A stretch of DNA of 64,000 nt from Planctomycetales bacterium 10988 (GCA_009664345.1 CP043547.1:4740709-4804708); one strand, 5' to 3'; shown: positions 1 through 8,766, numbered from the stretch's first letter. The notes: generated by a model from the sequence alone, not told the origin. Program-made: numbers and translations.

Positions 1-440
1 AGCTGTGATTGGCCACTGGCCTGCAATACCGTTTGTAAATAAGCGATAGATTGCCCCAAGGCGAGCAAGACGGTGGTATAACGCGTGTATTCTGTAATTT
101 TCTTCCGGCCGCTTTCGCCTTCTTTTTGCAGCTTTTCCAGCGGAGGCCAAACGGAGCCGAGCAGCTGGAAGATAATCGAGGCGGAAATATACGGCATAAT
201 CCCTAAGCCGAAGATCGTCACTTGGCTGAGGTTGGAAGCACTAAAGAGGGCGACCTGTTCCATCAATTGGCCGAAGGCACCTTGGCTGGAGCTTTCTGCC
301 CACGATTCCATGGCACGTTGATCGATGATCGGGAGGGGAATTTGCCAACCAATTCGATACACTGCCAGCAGGCCGAGGGTAATCAAAATCCGAGTACGCA
401 ACTCAGGGATCGTGAAAATAATTCTTAACTTCTCTAGCAT
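1..440 (-). CDS. secY: Protein translocase subunit SecY (N-terminal part, cut by window edge)
   Basis: This is the central channel subunit of the SecYEG translocon in the inner membrane. Reverse translation from the ATG at 440 gives MLEKLRIIFTIPELRTRI, followed by a first membrane segment, the plug region and the typical GIMPYISASIIFQLL segment of SecY. About 146 residues are present; the C-terminal two thirds lie beyond base 1. It is the last visible gene of the ribosomal protein cluster, downstream of rplO as in most bacteria, but separated from it by 268 bases with a hairpin. The start is preceded by AAGGAT about 12 bases upstream, a long spacing. Identity is secure from sequence and context. 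Confidence 0.97.
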   Translation of the reverse strand, partial: MLEKLRIIFTIPELRTRILITLGLLAVYRIGWQIPLPIIDQRAMESWAESSSQGAFGQLMEQVALFSASNLSQVTIFGLGIMPYISASIIFQLLGSVWPPLEKLQKEGESGRKKITEYTRYTTVLLALGQSIAYLQTVLQASGQSQ

Positions 441-708
441 AACTTGACCCATCCTTCCCTTGGGACCTGCTCATCTTGCAGGGATAGTCCTTCCGTGGAG
501 ATATAATGACAACCGGGACATACGTGGTTGCAGGTTAGAATTTTAAGCTTTTAGAAAGCCATCTCCTAGGGCAATCGTTGGCGATAGAAGAGGTTTTCAG
601 GACAGAATCGGTAAATTGAGCGATGAAAAACCAAGCAGGCCAGGGGAGCGAGTGAAAAGGGGAGGTTTGCATAATTTAGCGAACCTTCCCCTTGTTTGTA
701 CTTCGCAA
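441..708 (-). other. rplO-secY intergenic region with hairpin
   Basis: No gene is visible between rplO and secY. The rplO-proximal end carries the strong hairpin listed at 655-693. The rest shows no open frame with a usable start. rpmJ, often found near here, is not present on either strand. Confidence 0.6.
655..693 (-). terminator. Possible terminator or attenuator between rplO and secY
   Basis: On the minus strand AAGGGGAAGGTTCGC pairs with GCAAACCTCCCCTT across an 8-base loop, with about two imperfections. Four T residues follow, so intrinsic termination would be partial at best. It starts 16 bases after the rplO stop and could reduce secY transcription relative to the ribosomal genes. 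Confidence 0.4.
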
Positions 709-1194
709 TTAAGCCGAAGGGGCTTCTTCAGTTTTCTTGGCGGGACCGACTTCGATCACTTCGACTGATCCACCCGCTTTTTCAATCTTTTCTTGGGCGG
801 ATTTGCTGAAGCGATGAGCCTTGACCGTCAATTTCTTGGTGAGTTCCCCTTCGCCGAGGACCTTGAGCAGATCAAAGCGGCCTTTGACGACCCCTTTTTC
901 GCGGAGAGTTTCGACGCTGACAACTTCACCCGCTTCGAAGCGATCTTCCAAGAGGCTCAAGTTGATGGCTTTGACATCTTTGGCCCAGCGGTTGTTGAAG
1001 CCACGCTTGGGAATACGGCGAGCCACCGGCATGGTTCCCCCTTGGAAGCCAGGTTGGCGGGAGAAACCAGCACGAGAGCGTTGCCCTTTGTGACCACGTC
1101 CGGCGGTTTTACCTTGGCCGGAACCGGGACCACGGCCGATTCGCTTCCGTTTTTTGTTTTTGTGAATGCCTTCGTTGACATCATGCAGCATCAT
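709..1194 (-). CDS. rplO: 50S ribosomal protein L15 (uL15)
   Basis: Large-subunit ribosomal protein, late assembly. The N-terminus has the diagnostic basic glycine-rich stretch [21 protein letters not shown] and the following [17 protein letters not shown]; the length of 161 residues is slightly above the usual 145-150 because of a short charged tail. The start ATG overlaps the rpsE stop as ATGA, so the two are translationally coupled. Because rpsE and rplO overlap, there is no room for rpmD (L30), which usually sits between them. Confidence 0.97.
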   Translation of the reverse strand: MMLHDVNEGIHKNKKRKRIGRGPGSGQGKTAGRGHKGQRSRAGFSRQPGFQGGTMPVARRIPKRGFNNRWAKDVKAINLSLLEDRFEAGEVVSVETLREKGVVKGRFDLLKVLGEGELTKKLTVKAHRFSKSAQEKIEKAGGSVEVIEVGPAKKTEEAPSA

Positions 1195-1751
1195 GATAAC
1201 GTCACTCCTCGCAGACGTTCAATTTCTTGACGACTACGCAACTGATCAAAAGCTTGCAAGGTTGCCTTGACAAGGTTCGCCGGATTATTGGACCCGAAGC
1301 TTTTGGTAAGGATGTTTTCAATTCCGGCAGCGACACAGACTTTCCGCACGGTATCGCCGGCGATGACCCCGGTACCTGGACCGGCGGGGATCAAGATGAC
1401 TTTGGCAGCTCCAAAGCGGCCGAAAACGCGATGCGGGATGGTGCCGTCGACGACGGGAACATTCGACATATTCCGTTGGGCGTCTTTGATCCCTTTTTCC
1501 ACGCTGGGGGGAACTTCGTTGGCTTTCCCATAACCCCAGCCGACGCGACCTTTGCCGTCTCCGACAACAACGAGGGCATTGAAGCTAAAGCGACGACCCC
1601 CTTTGACCACTGCCGCACAACGGCGGACTTTGATCACGTCGTCGATCAGATCGCCACGCGACTTATCGCCACGGCCACCTTTGTCGCCACGACCTTTATC
1701 GCCCCGGGAGCGATCTCCTTTTTTGTCCGATCGATTTCTTTCATTTGCCAC
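1191..1751 (-). CDS. rpsE: 30S ribosomal protein S5 (uS5)
   Basis: Small-subunit protein at the mRNA entry site. The start is a GTG at 1751 with GGAG eleven bases upstream. Residues 1-35 form an unusual lysine, arginine, glycine and aspartate-rich extension (repeated GDK/RGDK units) before the classical S5 N-terminal domain [18 protein letters not shown] and the [18 protein letters not shown] motif. The C-terminal domain with [19 protein letters not shown] is complete. Total 186 residues against about 165 typical; the excess is the charged extension. It overlaps rplO by four bases. Confidence 0.97.
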   Translation of the reverse strand: MANERNRSDKKGDRSRGDKGRGDKGGRGDKSRGDLIDDVIKVRRCAAVVKGGRRFSFNALVVVGDGKGRVGWGYGKANEVPPSVEKGIKDAQRNMSNVPVVDGTIPHRVFGRFGAAKVILIPAGPGTGVIAGDTVRKVCVAAGIENILTKSFGSNNPANLVKATLQAFDQLRSRQEIERLRGVTLS

Positions 1752-1779
1752 GGTGATTGGTACTCCTCATCCAGGGCGA

Positions 1780-2145
1780 TTAAAATTTCAAACCGGCTTC
1801 ACGAGCCGCATCGGCCAGAGCGGCGACTCGGCCATGGTATTTGTATTCACGGCGATCAAACGCCACTTGGGTCACTCCGGCTTCTTGAGCCCGAGCGCCT
1901 AACAGCTTGCCAACGGCGGCGGCTGCTTCTTTGTTTCCACCCGACTTCAAGGAAGACAAGTCTTTCTCCTTGGAAGACGCGGAACAGAGCGTCTTGCTGG
2001 AGAAGTCATCGATGATTTGGGCATAGATATATTTATTGCTGCGATAGATACTCAAACGAGGGCGGTCTTGTTGCAGGCGAGCTTTGCTTCGCACATGCAT
2101 TTTGCGACGCCATCGGCTCATCGCGAGACGTTTTTGTTGATTCAC
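1780..2145 (-). CDS. rplR: 50S ribosomal protein L18 (uL18)
   Basis: L18 binds 5S rRNA together with L5. I chose the GTG at 2145 because AAGGA lies eight bases upstream and it gives 121 residues, the family norm; an open frame continues upstream to 2295, but that part has no L18 similarity. The core contains [20 protein letters not shown] and a C-terminal [24 protein letters not shown], both diagnostic. It sits between rplF and rpsE, the conserved order. Confidence 0.96.
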   Translation of the reverse strand: MNQQKRLAMSRWRRKMHVRSKARLQQDRPRLSIYRSNKYIYAQIIDDFSSKTLCSASSKEKDLSSLKSGGNKEAAAAVGKLLGARAQEAGVTQVAFDRREYKYHGRVAALADAAREAGLKF

Positions 2146-2328
2146 GGAACAGATCCTTACAAATAGTAATCGATTCGAATAGGGATTGTCTATGGTTGAC
2201 ACGAGTTGAGTGGCGAGGATTTGCCACTTCTCGAAACACAACGAACTTACCAGGGGGACAGAGAACAACCTTTGCAAAGCATCCAACAAACCCAACCGAT
2301 TGGAAAGCTTCGAAAAGACTGAACCCGA

Positions 2329-2874
2329 CTACTTGGCGGAAGCCTTTCCGTCTTTCTTACGGATTTGCTCGCCTTCGTAGCGAATCCCTTTCCCTTTGTA
2401 AGGTTCCGGCTTTCGTACAGAGCGTGCGGCGGCAGCGAACTGGCCGACCAATTGTTTATCAACGCCTTTGATCGAAACATGCGTTTGATCTGGGCAGGTA
2501 ACCGTCAAGCCTTCCGGAATGGGCATATGCACTTCGTTGGCAAATCCAACGCGAAGTTGCAACGTGTTTCCATCCACGGCGGCCAAATAACCGACGCCGA
2601 CAATTTCGAGGCGTTTTTCAAACCCTTTGGTGACGCCTTCGACCATGTTGCTGATGAGGGCTCGGGTGACCCCGTGCAGGGCTTTAGAAAGCCGTTCGTC
2701 ATCTTGGCGGGTTACTTTGATTTGCTTGGACTCGGCATCATATTCGACATCGATTTCGGGACGAAAGTTGAAATCGATCTTGCCAAGTTTTCCTTCCACG
2801 GCGATCGTTTTATCTTGGACGGTGACATTAACACCATCTTCCACCGGGACGGGCAATTTTCCAATACGAGACAT
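2329..2874 (-). CDS. rplF: 50S ribosomal protein L6 (uL6)
   Basis: Large-subunit protein near the factor-binding site. It starts MSRIGKLPVPVEDGVNVTV and ends with EPYKGKGIRYEGEQIRKKDGKA, the universal C-terminal L6 signature. The 181 residues comprise the two tandem alpha/beta folds in full. The ATG at 2874 has AAGG about ten bases upstream. It lies between rpsH and rplR, with gaps of 99 and 183 bases, wide for an spc operon. Confidence 0.97.
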   Translation of the reverse strand: MSRIGKLPVPVEDGVNVTVQDKTIAVEGKLGKIDFNFRPEIDVEYDAESKQIKVTRQDDERLSKALHGVTRALISNMVEGVTKGFEKRLEIVGVGYLAAVDGNTLQLRVGFANEVHMPIPEGLTVTCPDQTHVSIKGVDKQLVGQFAAAARSVRKPEPYKGKGIRYEGEQIRKKDGKASAK

Positions 2875-2973
2875 TTTGGAAGTACCTTTGTGTGTTCAGA
2901 TCAAAACGAATGAAGAAAGCGAGGAGCCACTTCGCTTCGTTTTGGCCTTAAAAAATGTAATACAGATAGGGGT

Positions 2974-3375
2974 TTACCAGAGTTCGCAGAGAACTTCTCC
3001 GCCGACTCCTTTTTGGCGTGCTTCGCGGTCGCTGAGCACTCCATGGCTACTGGTAATCACGGAAATGCCAAGGCCGTTCAGGATCGGCTTCAGTTCTTTG
3101 CAGTTACGATAAACGCGGCAACCGGGCTTGCTCACGCGGCGAATGTGGCGAATAACACGTTCCCCATTGGGGCCGTATTTGAGTTCCAGGGCAAGTTGCT
3201 TGCCGGGAATTCCTTCTTGTTCTTCTTCGCGCCAATCCCAGATATACCCTTCACGCTTGAGCACATCGGCCAAGCCTCGCTTCACTTTCGAAGAAGGCAT
3301 GGCGACTTGGGGATGCTCAATCATGACCGCATTGCGAATCCGAGTGAGCATATCAGCTACGGGGTCAGTCATCAT
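2974..3375 (-). CDS. rpsH: 30S ribosomal protein S8 (uS8)
   Basis: Primary 16S rRNA-binding protein and, in enterobacteria, the translational repressor of the spc operon. It begins MMTDPVADMLTRIRNAV and ends with GGEVLCELW, both classical for S8; length 133 is normal. Two adjacent ATG codons could start it; GAGG nine bases upstream favours the first. In most bacteria rpsN precedes it; here only 82 noncoding bases separate it from rplE, so rpsN is absent at this site. Confidence 0.97.
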   Translation of the reverse strand: MMTDPVADMLTRIRNAVMIEHPQVAMPSSKVKRGLADVLKREGYIWDWREEEQEGIPGKQLALELKYGPNGERVIRHIRRVSKPGCRVYRNCKELKPILNGLGISVITSSHGVLSDREARQKGVGGEVLCELW

Positions 3376-3457
3376 GGTCGAGTACCTCTATCCACAGCAG
3401 TTGTCATGATAGCTTGTGTTAATTGAATGTTTTGTCTTTGAATGATCACGGTCGAAC

Positions 3458-4021
3458 TTAGGCGACCTGGGCGGATTTTTGTGCTCGGAAGGGCATTCCA
3501 AACAGATCGAGCAAGAGCTTGGCTTCTTGATTCGAGGTCGTTCCGCTGGTGACCATGGTGATATTCATCCCTTGGACGCGGCTGTAATGATCGGGGTTCA
3601 GCTCGGGGAAGACCAATTGTTCTTGGAGGCCCATGTTGTAGTTTCCGCTGCCGTCAAAGCCTTTGGGATTGAGACCACGAAAGTCACGCACCCGCGGCAA
3701 GGCGAGGGAAATGAGCCGGTCGAGAAATTCATACATCCGGCGATCACGGAGAGTCACTTTGACCCCGATATCCATTCCTTCGCGGAGGCGGAAACTCGCG
3801 ACCGATTTGCGGGCTTTGCAGATAAGCGGTTTTTGGCCACTGATCTGGGTAAGGGCATTGATGGCCTCTTCCATGTGCTTCTTTTCGGTGATCGCACTTC
3901 CGACCCCCATGCTGATCACAATCTTCTCCAGCTTGGGAAGACTGTGCACATTTTTTCTCCCTAGTTTTTCTTGCAAGACAGGGATAAATTCTTGCTTATA
4001 GCGTTCCTGTAAGCGTGCCAT
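3458..4021 (-). CDS. rplE: 50S ribosomal protein L5 (uL5)
   Basis: L5 binds 5S rRNA and the P-site tRNA. Residues 1-60 contain MARLQERYKQEF and the family motif MGVGSAITEKKHMEEAINAL; the LREGMDIGVKVTLRDRRMYEFLDRL block and the FRGLNPKGFDGSGNYNMG block are complete. Length 187 is typical. The upstream neighbour is rplN rather than rplX, which is unusual. The ribosome-binding site is weak, and the start is 71 bases from the hairpin at the rplN end, which may matter for its translation. Confidence 0.97.
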   Translation of the reverse strand: MARLQERYKQEFIPVLQEKLGRKNVHSLPKLEKIVISMGVGSAITEKKHMEEAINALTQISGQKPLICKARKSVASFRLREGMDIGVKVTLRDRRMYEFLDRLISLALPRVRDFRGLNPKGFDGSGNYNMGLQEQLVFPELNPDHYSRVQGMNITMVTSGTTSNQEAKLLLDLFGMPFRAQKSAQVA

Positions 4022-4091
4022 TTCTTGAACCGTCTGATCTCAAGGAGGGAGTCGCAAGCTTGGCTTACGACGTGGCAAATTAGAATAACTC

Positions 4092-4129
4092 GTTTGATGG
4101 ACTGCAAAACATCCTTGCAGCGATCAAAC
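4092..4129 (-). promoter_or_regulatory. Hairpin spanning the rplN stop codon
   Basis: On the transcript strand GTTTGAT pairs with ATCAAAC and, inside it, CTGCAA with TTGCAG, leaving a 7-base loop and a small internal loop. The rplN stop codon (4124-4126) lies inside the outer stem. No T-run follows, so this is not an intrinsic terminator. It occupies the position where rplX is normally found. Confidence 0.5.
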
Positions 4130-4492
4130 GACTTCCGAAGCCAAACTGACAATCTTCATAAACTGACGATCACGAAGTTCGCGGGCAATCGCCCCGAAAA
4201 TCCGCGATCCGCGGGGGTTTTTGTCTTTGTCAATGAGCACAATGGCGTTACTGTCAAAGCGGACGTAACTTCCATCTTGGCGGCGAGTCGATTTTTTCGT
4301 GCGGACAATCACCCCACGAACGACACTCCCCTTTTGGATATTACTTCCTGCGATCGTACTTTTGACACTACAGACAATAATGTCCCCCAGGCCGGCGAAA
4401 CGACGACGGCTTCCCCCGAGGACTTTAATGCACATGACTTCCTTTGCCCCGGAATTGTCAGCGACATCGAGGCGCGTTTGCATCTGAATCAT
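4124..4492 (-). CDS. rplN: 50S ribosomal protein L14 (uL14)
   Basis: Large-subunit protein at the intersubunit bridge with S12/16S r[22 protein letters not shown] and the [34 protein letters not shown] block are diagnostic, and the length of 122 residues is exact for the family. It appears to be the first gene of the spc part: a 214-base gap with two strong stem-loops separates it from rpsQ. GAGG lies ten bases before the ATG. Confidence 0.98.
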   Translation of the reverse strand: MIQMQTRLDVADNSGAKEVMCIKVLGGSRRRFAGLGDIIVCSVKSTIAGSNIQKGSVVRGVIVRTKKSTRRQDGSYVRFDSNAIVLIDKDKNPRGSRIFGAIARELRDRQFMKIVSLASEVV

Positions 4493-4529
4493 TGATCGAG
4501 TCCCTCACATCGGTAAGATACGAGATAAT

Positions 4530-4592
4530 CAGTGAACGGGCGAAACTAGCGAGAGACCCCTGCTTATGTGGGTTAGCTAGTTTCGGTCACTG
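4530..4592 (-). ncRNA. Candidate structured leader upstream of rplN (long stem-loop)
   Basis: CAGTGA (4530-4535) pairs with TCACTG (4587-4592); GAAACTAGC (4542-4550) pairs exactly with GCTAGTTTC (4576-4584); a CCC/GGG step can extend the inner stem. The two halves therefore form a 63-base bulged stem-loop in the 5' leader of rplN, 38 bases before its start codon. This is the usual place for autoregulatory r-protein leaders, but I do not recognise a described class. Confidence 0.5.
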
Positions 4593-4631
4593 GTTCTAAG
4601 GTAGGTTGGATTGAAAGCGAATCGTTTCCCG

Positions 4632-4651
4632 CTTGAGAGAAAGATCTCAAG
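4632..4651 (-). promoter_or_regulatory. Second stem-loop in the rpsQ-rplN gap
   Basis: CTTGAGA and TCTCAAG form a perfect 7-bp stem with a 6-base purine loop. It lies 40 bases from the larger stem-loop and may belong to the same leader structure. Confidence 0.4.
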
Positions 4652-4674
4652 TTAGGAGAACGAACGATGAATGC

Positions 4675-4697
4675 AAAAACCACTCTTTACAAGTGGA
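4675..4697 (-). terminator. Weak terminator after rpsQ
   Basis: On the minus strand CCACT pairs with AGTGG across a 7-base loop and is followed at once by TTTTTG, ten bases past the rpsQ stop codon. The stem is short. If active it would end the S10 operon at rpsQ and make rplN the start of a separate spc operon. Confidence 0.35.
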
Positions 4698-4706
4698 GAG
4701 CGAGGC

Positions 4707-5021
4707 TTATTGACCGGCGGCCTTTTCGGCACGGGCCTTGGCTCGGGCTTCCGCACGCATGGCGGCCACGTCGACCAATTGGCTCTTGGCGAGCACTTTG
4801 ATCAATTCCCATCGCTTCGATTTCGAGCGAGGGCTGCATTCGATAATTTCAACCTTATCACCGACACCGGACTCGTTGTTTTCGTCGTGGACATGGCAGA
4901 CGGTACGACGACGAATGTACTTTTTGTACAAAGGATGTTTCACCAGGCGTTGAACTTCGACACGGCGTGTCTTTTCCATTTTGTCGCTGGTGACCGTCCC
5001 CACCAAAACTTTTTTAGGCAT
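4707..5021 (-). CDS. rpsQ: 30S ribosomal protein S17 (uS17)
   Basis: Primary 16S rRNA-binding OB-fold protein. I start it at the ATG at 5021 ([19 protein letters not shown]), which fits the family and has AAGAG about seven bases upstream; the frame stays open to 5129, but that part is not conserved. [18 protein letters not shown] and the [18 protein letters not shown] block are classical S17. A C-terminal alanine, arginine and lysine-rich tail takes it to 104 residues, longer than the usual 80-90. It is preceded by rpmC. Confidence 0.96.
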   Translation of the reverse strand: MPKKVLVGTVTSDKMEKTRRVEVQRLVKHPLYKKYIRRRTVCHVHDENNESGVGDKVEIIECSPRSKSKRWELIKVLAKSQLVDVAAMRAEARAKARAEKAAGQ

Positions 5022-5171
5022 AGTCAGCTCTTTTCTTAGAAAATAAAAGAGTCTCGGGGTTAGAAGCTTACGATCAGGGGGCTGGGGACCGAACCCCGTC
5101 CTGAGTAAAGCCTCTCCTGCGAAACCCATGCTTTATTTGGACGTCTTGTTGTTTGTTGTACCGTTTCTTAA

Positions 5172-5375
5172 TTAAGAAGCGGCAGTCGTTTGTTTGCGTT
5201 CGGTTTGCACCGTTTTGATACGGGCGATGAGGCGGCGATTCTTTTTGACTTCGCTAGGAGCACTTAAGTTCTCCGTCGCGGCTTGCAATCGCAATCGGAA
5301 CAAATCTTGACGAGCTTCGTTGAGCGTCGCGTCGAGTTGTTCATCGCTCATTTCCCGGAGTTCTTTCGCCTTCAT
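5172..5375 (-). CDS. rpmC: 50S ribosomal protein L29 (uL29)
   Basis: Small two-helix protein at the peptide exit tunnel, a docking site for SRP and trigger factor. MKAKELREMSDEQLDATLNEARQ and LFRLRLQAATENL are typical, and 67 residues is the usual size. Position between rplP and rpsQ is conserved. Confidence 0.96.
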   Translation of the reverse strand: MKAKELREMSDEQLDATLNEARQDLFRLRLQAATENLSAPSEVKKNRRLIARIKTVQTERKQTTAAS

Positions 5376-5468
5376 GGGAAACGTTCCTTCTAGTGGAAGC
5401 TTGGCCAGAAACTCTGGCGAGACGAAGAGAGGGAAGCGTTCGGCACTTCCCCACCTCTACGAAATTCA

Positions 5469-5885
5469 TTACATCGGGGTTCGCTTGACCATCCGGACGC
5501 GAACCGGCATTTTATGAGCCATACGCTTGAAGGTTGTACGAGCCAAGGCTTCGGACGTTCCTCCAATTTCATACAACACTTGACCGGGGCGAATCACAGC
5601 AGCCCAATATTCCGGCTCCCCTTTCCCCTTACCCATCCGAGTTTCGAGCGGGATCGAGGTAATCGGTTTGTGTGGGAAGATACGGATGTAAAGCTTCCCT
5701 TCGTTCCGAATATATTGTTGGGCGGCAATACGACCGGCTTCGATAGTAGCGGCACTGATATAACCGCCTTCGGTCGCTTGCAGGCCGAAATCGCCGTAAT
5801 CGACGCGATTGCCTTGACCGGCATCGCCTTTGATCCGACCGCGTTGGACTTTACGGTGTTTAACCCTCTTTGGCATTTGAGCCAT
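5469..5885 (-). CDS. rplP: 50S ribosomal protein L16 (uL16)
   Basis: Protein near the peptidyl-transferase centre that helps position A-site tRNA. The conserved start [17 protein letters not shown] is preceded by three extra residues; the ATG at 5885 is preferred because AAGGAG lies seven bases upstream. [21 protein letters not shown] and the [25 protein letters not shown] block are complete. It overlaps the end of rpsC by 26 bases, suggesting translational coupling. Confidence 0.97.
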   Translation of the reverse strand: MAQMPKRVKHRKVQRGRIKGDAGQGNRVDYGDFGLQATEGGYISAATIEAGRIAAQQYIRNEGKLYIRIFPHKPITSIPLETRMGKGKGEPEYWAAVIRPGQVLYEIGGTSEALARTTFKRMAHKMPVRVRMVKRTPM

Positions 5886-6525
5886 TGCTCGACTCCTTCA
5901 TTTCCTTGAGGCCTTGGTTGATCCAAACTTGGACGCCGATATGGCCTTGGGCGGTCTTCGCTTCGGTAAATCCGTAGTCGATTTTGGCACGCAAGGTCGA
6001 AAGTGGCATCGATCCTAGAATTTGTTTTTCACGGCGAGCCATTTCTGCCCCACCCAGACGACCGGAAAGCTGGACCTTAATGCCTTTGGCTCCAGATTCC
6101 ATCGTTTGTTCCATCGATCGCTTCATGGTTCGGCGGAAGCTAGCCCGGCGAGCCAGTTGCTCGGCGATATCTTCCGCGACCAATTGAGCACGAACGTTAG
6201 GATTGTTGACTTCTTCGATTTTGATATTGATCCGGCGGCCGACGAGGTTTTGCAGTTCGTCTTGCAACTCTTCGATCTTGGAGCCTTTTCGCCCAATCAC
6301 GATCCCAGGACGGGCGGTGTGCATGACCACTTTGACTTCGTCGCGAGTCCGCTCGATTTCAATGGTCGGAATGCCTGCGTATTTATATTTGGCTTTAATA
6401 TATTTACGAATTTGAAAATCTTCGACCAACAGGTCACTGTAATCAGATTTCGTGGCATACCATTTACTTTTCCAGCCGTAAATGACTCCGGTTCGATATT
6501 CGATTGGATTAACTTTTTGACCCAT
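5860..6525 (-). CDS. rpsC: 30S ribosomal protein S3 (uS3)
   Basis: S3 lines the mRNA entry channel. MGQKVNPIEYRTGVIYGWKSKW, the KH-domain loop ARPGIVIGRKGSKIEELQ and the C-terminal ISGRLGG-type segment (VQLSGRLGGAEMARREKQ) are all present. Length 221 is normal. Its 3' end overlaps rplP, which starts inside it. Confidence 0.98.
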   Translation of the reverse strand: MGQKVNPIEYRTGVIYGWKSKWYATKSDYSDLLVEDFQIRKYIKAKYKYAGIPTIEIERTRDEVKVVMHTARPGIVIGRKGSKIEELQDELQNLVGRRINIKIEEVNNPNVRAQLVAEDIAEQLARRASFRRTMKRSMEQTMESGAKGIKVQLSGRLGGAEMARREKQILGSMPLSTLRAKIDYGFTEAKTAQGHIGVQVWINQGLKEMKESSNGSNAKEG

Positions 6526-6617
6526 TGCAGGATTCCGTTTTGAAGGTAATTTCCATTTCCGAGTGATTTTATTGGCGAAGGCTTTGTTGCATTCTTTCGC
6601 GAAAGCCTCTTCGCACG

Positions 6618-6971
6618 TTAGCCGGCTGCGGGAACTCGGGAAGGCACATCCACGGAGACGTGAATATGAGCAGTCCGCTTTTTGATGGAATAGGCCATCC
6701 CACGAGCACGCGGCTGAAGACGACGGAACATCGGTCCGCCATCGACACGGGCTTCCGTAACCGTTAATTGACGCATATCCAAGGCACGTTGATCGCTCGC
6801 ATTGGCAATAGCACTACGCAGCACCTTCTCGAGCATACGTGCTCCACGTTGACTTTGATAACGGAGCAGATTCAACGCTTCTTCCGCATTCATTCCACGA
6901 ATCATATCCGCAATAGGGCGAACCTTGCGGGCACTGATTCGAGCATGTAAATGCGATGCTTTGTAGGCCAT
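6618..6971 (-). CDS. rplV: 50S ribosomal protein L22 (uL22)
   Basis: L22 lines the exit tunnel; its beta-hairpin is the site of macrolide-resistance changes in other bacteria. HLHARISARKVRPIADMIRGM and the hairpin region RVDGGPMFRRLQPRARGMAYSIKKRT are diagnostic. Length 117 is typical. GAGG precedes the ATG by eight bases. Lies between rpsS and rpsC as expected. Confidence 0.97.
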   Translation of the reverse strand: MAYKASHLHARISARKVRPIADMIRGMNAEEALNLLRYQSQRGARMLEKVLRSAIANASDQRALDMRQLTVTEARVDGGPMFRRLQPRARGMAYSIKKRTAHIHVSVDVPSRVPAAG

Positions 6972-7068
6972 CGCGATTCCTCAACTTCCTTACAAGCCCT
7001 GCCGACAAGCAAGGCAACGAATATTCAATGTTTTAAACGAAGCAAAGAGCAACTTGCGAAGAAGCAGC

Positions 7069-7338
7069 TTATCGCTTTCCTTTACCACCATGTCCACGGA
7101 AGGTTCGCGTCGGAGCGAATTCACCCAACTTGTGGCCGACCATATCTTCCGTGACATAAACCTTTTGATGCATCCGACCATTGTGGACCATAAAGGTATG
7201 TCCAATAAATTCAGGCACAATCGTGCAGGCTCGGGCCCAAGTCTTGATCGGTTCTTGCCGGCCCGCGGCTTCCAGTTTCTCGACCTTGCCATAGAGCTTG
7301 GGGTCGACAAAAGGTCCTTTTTTGAGTGAACGTCCCAT
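7069..7338 (-). CDS. rpsS: 30S ribosomal protein S19 (uS19)
   Basis: Small-subunit head protein that forms a complex with S13. [19 protein letters not shown], the [19 protein letters not shown] segment and [19 protein letters not shown] are nearly invariant in the family. Length 89 is typical. AGGA lies nine bases before the ATG. Confidence 0.98.
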   Translation of the reverse strand: MGRSLKKGPFVDPKLYGKVEKLEAAGRQEPIKTWARACTIVPEFIGHTFMVHNGRMHQKVYVTEDMVGHKLGEFAPTRTFRGHGGKGKR

Positions 7339-7422
7339 CGAACTTTATCCTAACGATTCTTTACAAATGAACGAGGTTACCTAAAAGCCGGAGAAAAGAG
7401 TAAGTCGATTCTCCCAGGGCAT

Positions 7423-8283
7423 CTAGCGAATCAATTTCAATTGGCCGTAACGTTTCGAACGACGACGTCGAACAATCGCGGCATTGGACGGTTTGCGGAG
7501 TTGTCGTGTGGCTCCACCTTTGGCACTCTTCCCCGTGGGGCTCACCGGGTGACGACCACCCTTGGTACGACCTTCACCACCACCGTGCGGGTGATCGATC
7601 GGGTTCATCGCAGTACCACGGACATGTGGGCGACGACCAAGCCATCGTTTCCGACCGGCTTTTCCAAGTCGAATGTTCATGTGATCCGAGTTGCCGACTT
7701 CTCCGAGGGTGGCTCGACAAGCGACCGGAACACGGCGAATTTCACCACTGGGCAAGTTAATCTGTGCCCAACCGGCTTCCTTAGCGGCCAGAACCGCACT
7801 GGTGCCGGCGGAACGACAAAGTTGACCGCCGCGACCTGGTTGCAATTCAATATTGTGAATGACCGAACCGAGCGGAATATTTCGCATCGGCAAGCAGTTG
7901 CCAACCGAAGGAGGTGCATCAGGACCGCTGAGGACCGTCGTGCCGACTTCCAAATTTTTCGGTGCCAAGATGTATCGCTTTTCACCATCAGCGTAATTCA
8001 ACAGGGCGATACGGGCACTTCGATTCGGATCGTACTGAATGCCAGCCACGCGGGCAGGGACATTGTCTTTGGTACGACGGAAATCGATCATACGAAAACG
8101 ACGCTTGTGACCACCACCACGATGCCGGGAGGTAATCTTTCCTTGATTGTTACGTCCACCTGTCTTGGTCAGCTTTCGCATCAAGGACTTTTCGGGTTGC
8201 GCATCGCCTTTTAAATCCGCAAAGTCACTGACCGAGGCAAAGCGGCGACCCGGTGAGGTTGGACGATATTTTCTAATCCCCAT
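7423..8283 (-). CDS. rplB: 50S ribosomal protein L2 (uL2)
   Basis: Core 23S-binding protein needed for subunit association and peptidyl transfer. It opens [20 protein letters not shown]; the rRNA-binding OB/SH3 region and the C-terminal [17 protein letters not shown] motif with the conserved histidine are intact. Length 286 is within the normal 270-290. It is followed by rpsS, the conserved order. Confidence 0.98.
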   Translation of the reverse strand: MGIRKYRPTSPGRRFASVSDFADLKGDAQPEKSLMRKLTKTGGRNNQGKITSRHRGGGHKRRFRMIDFRRTKDNVPARVAGIQYDPNRSARIALLNYADGEKRYILAPKNLEVGTTVLSGPDAPPSVGNCLPMRNIPLGSVIHNIELQPGRGGQLCRSAGTSAVLAAKEAGWAQINLPSGEIRRVPVACRATLGEVGNSDHMNIRLGKAGRKRWLGRRPHVRGTAMNPIDHPHGGGEGRTKGGRHPVSPTGKSAKGGATRQLRKPSNAAIVRRRRSKRYGQLKLIR

Positions 8284-8374
8284 GACTATTTCTTCCCGTT
8301 TCCCTCAGCGAGAGAAGCGTAAACGTGTTCGATTGACTGCTGAATGAACAAACAAGACCAAGCCGCGAATCCGC

Positions 8375-8698
8375 TTAAAAGAAGTCGATTCGGTGTTCTT
8401 GATCCAGGGTAATAATGGCTTTCTTCCAGTTCCGGGTTTTTCCCATGCGGAACTTAACGCGACGCGATTTCCCGCGACGGTTTTGAGTCGCAATCTTGGC
8501 GACTTTGACCTCAAACATGGATTCGACCGCACCGCGGATATCATCCTTGGTCGCCAAGGAGCTGACCTCGAAGGTATAAGCATTATCGCGTTGCGAGCGA
8601 TGCATTGTTTTTTCAGTGATGATGGGCCGCAAAATAATTTGATGCGGGTCCAACGTCATCTTGGTCTTTTTTCCTTCTGCCTTTGCTTTGACAGCCAT
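8375..8698 (-). CDS. rplW: 50S ribosomal protein L23 (uL23)
   Basis: Exit-tunnel protein and main docking site for trigger factor and SRP. LDPHQIILRPIITEKTMHRSQ is the conserved start of the fold, after a 13-residue lysine-rich extension. RGKSRRVKFRMGKTRNWKKAIITL is the conserved C-terminal half. 107 residues; AGGA precedes the ATG by seven bases. Confidence 0.96.
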   Translation of the reverse strand: MAVKAKAEGKKTKMTLDPHQIILRPIITEKTMHRSQRDNAYTFEVSSLATKDDIRGAVESMFEVKVAKIATQNRRGKSRRVKFRMGKTRNWKKAIITLDQEHRIDFF

Positions 8699-8766
8699 CG
8701 TTAAATTCCTATGCGTTGTTGTGGGTTGTTGGCGTTAGTGAACGGTTTTCCTCTCGAAGATCATCC

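Noticed and set aside
1227-2015. 262-codon plus-strand frame opposite rpsE and rplR
   Set aside because: Both genes on the minus strand are conserved ribosomal proteins in their usual order.
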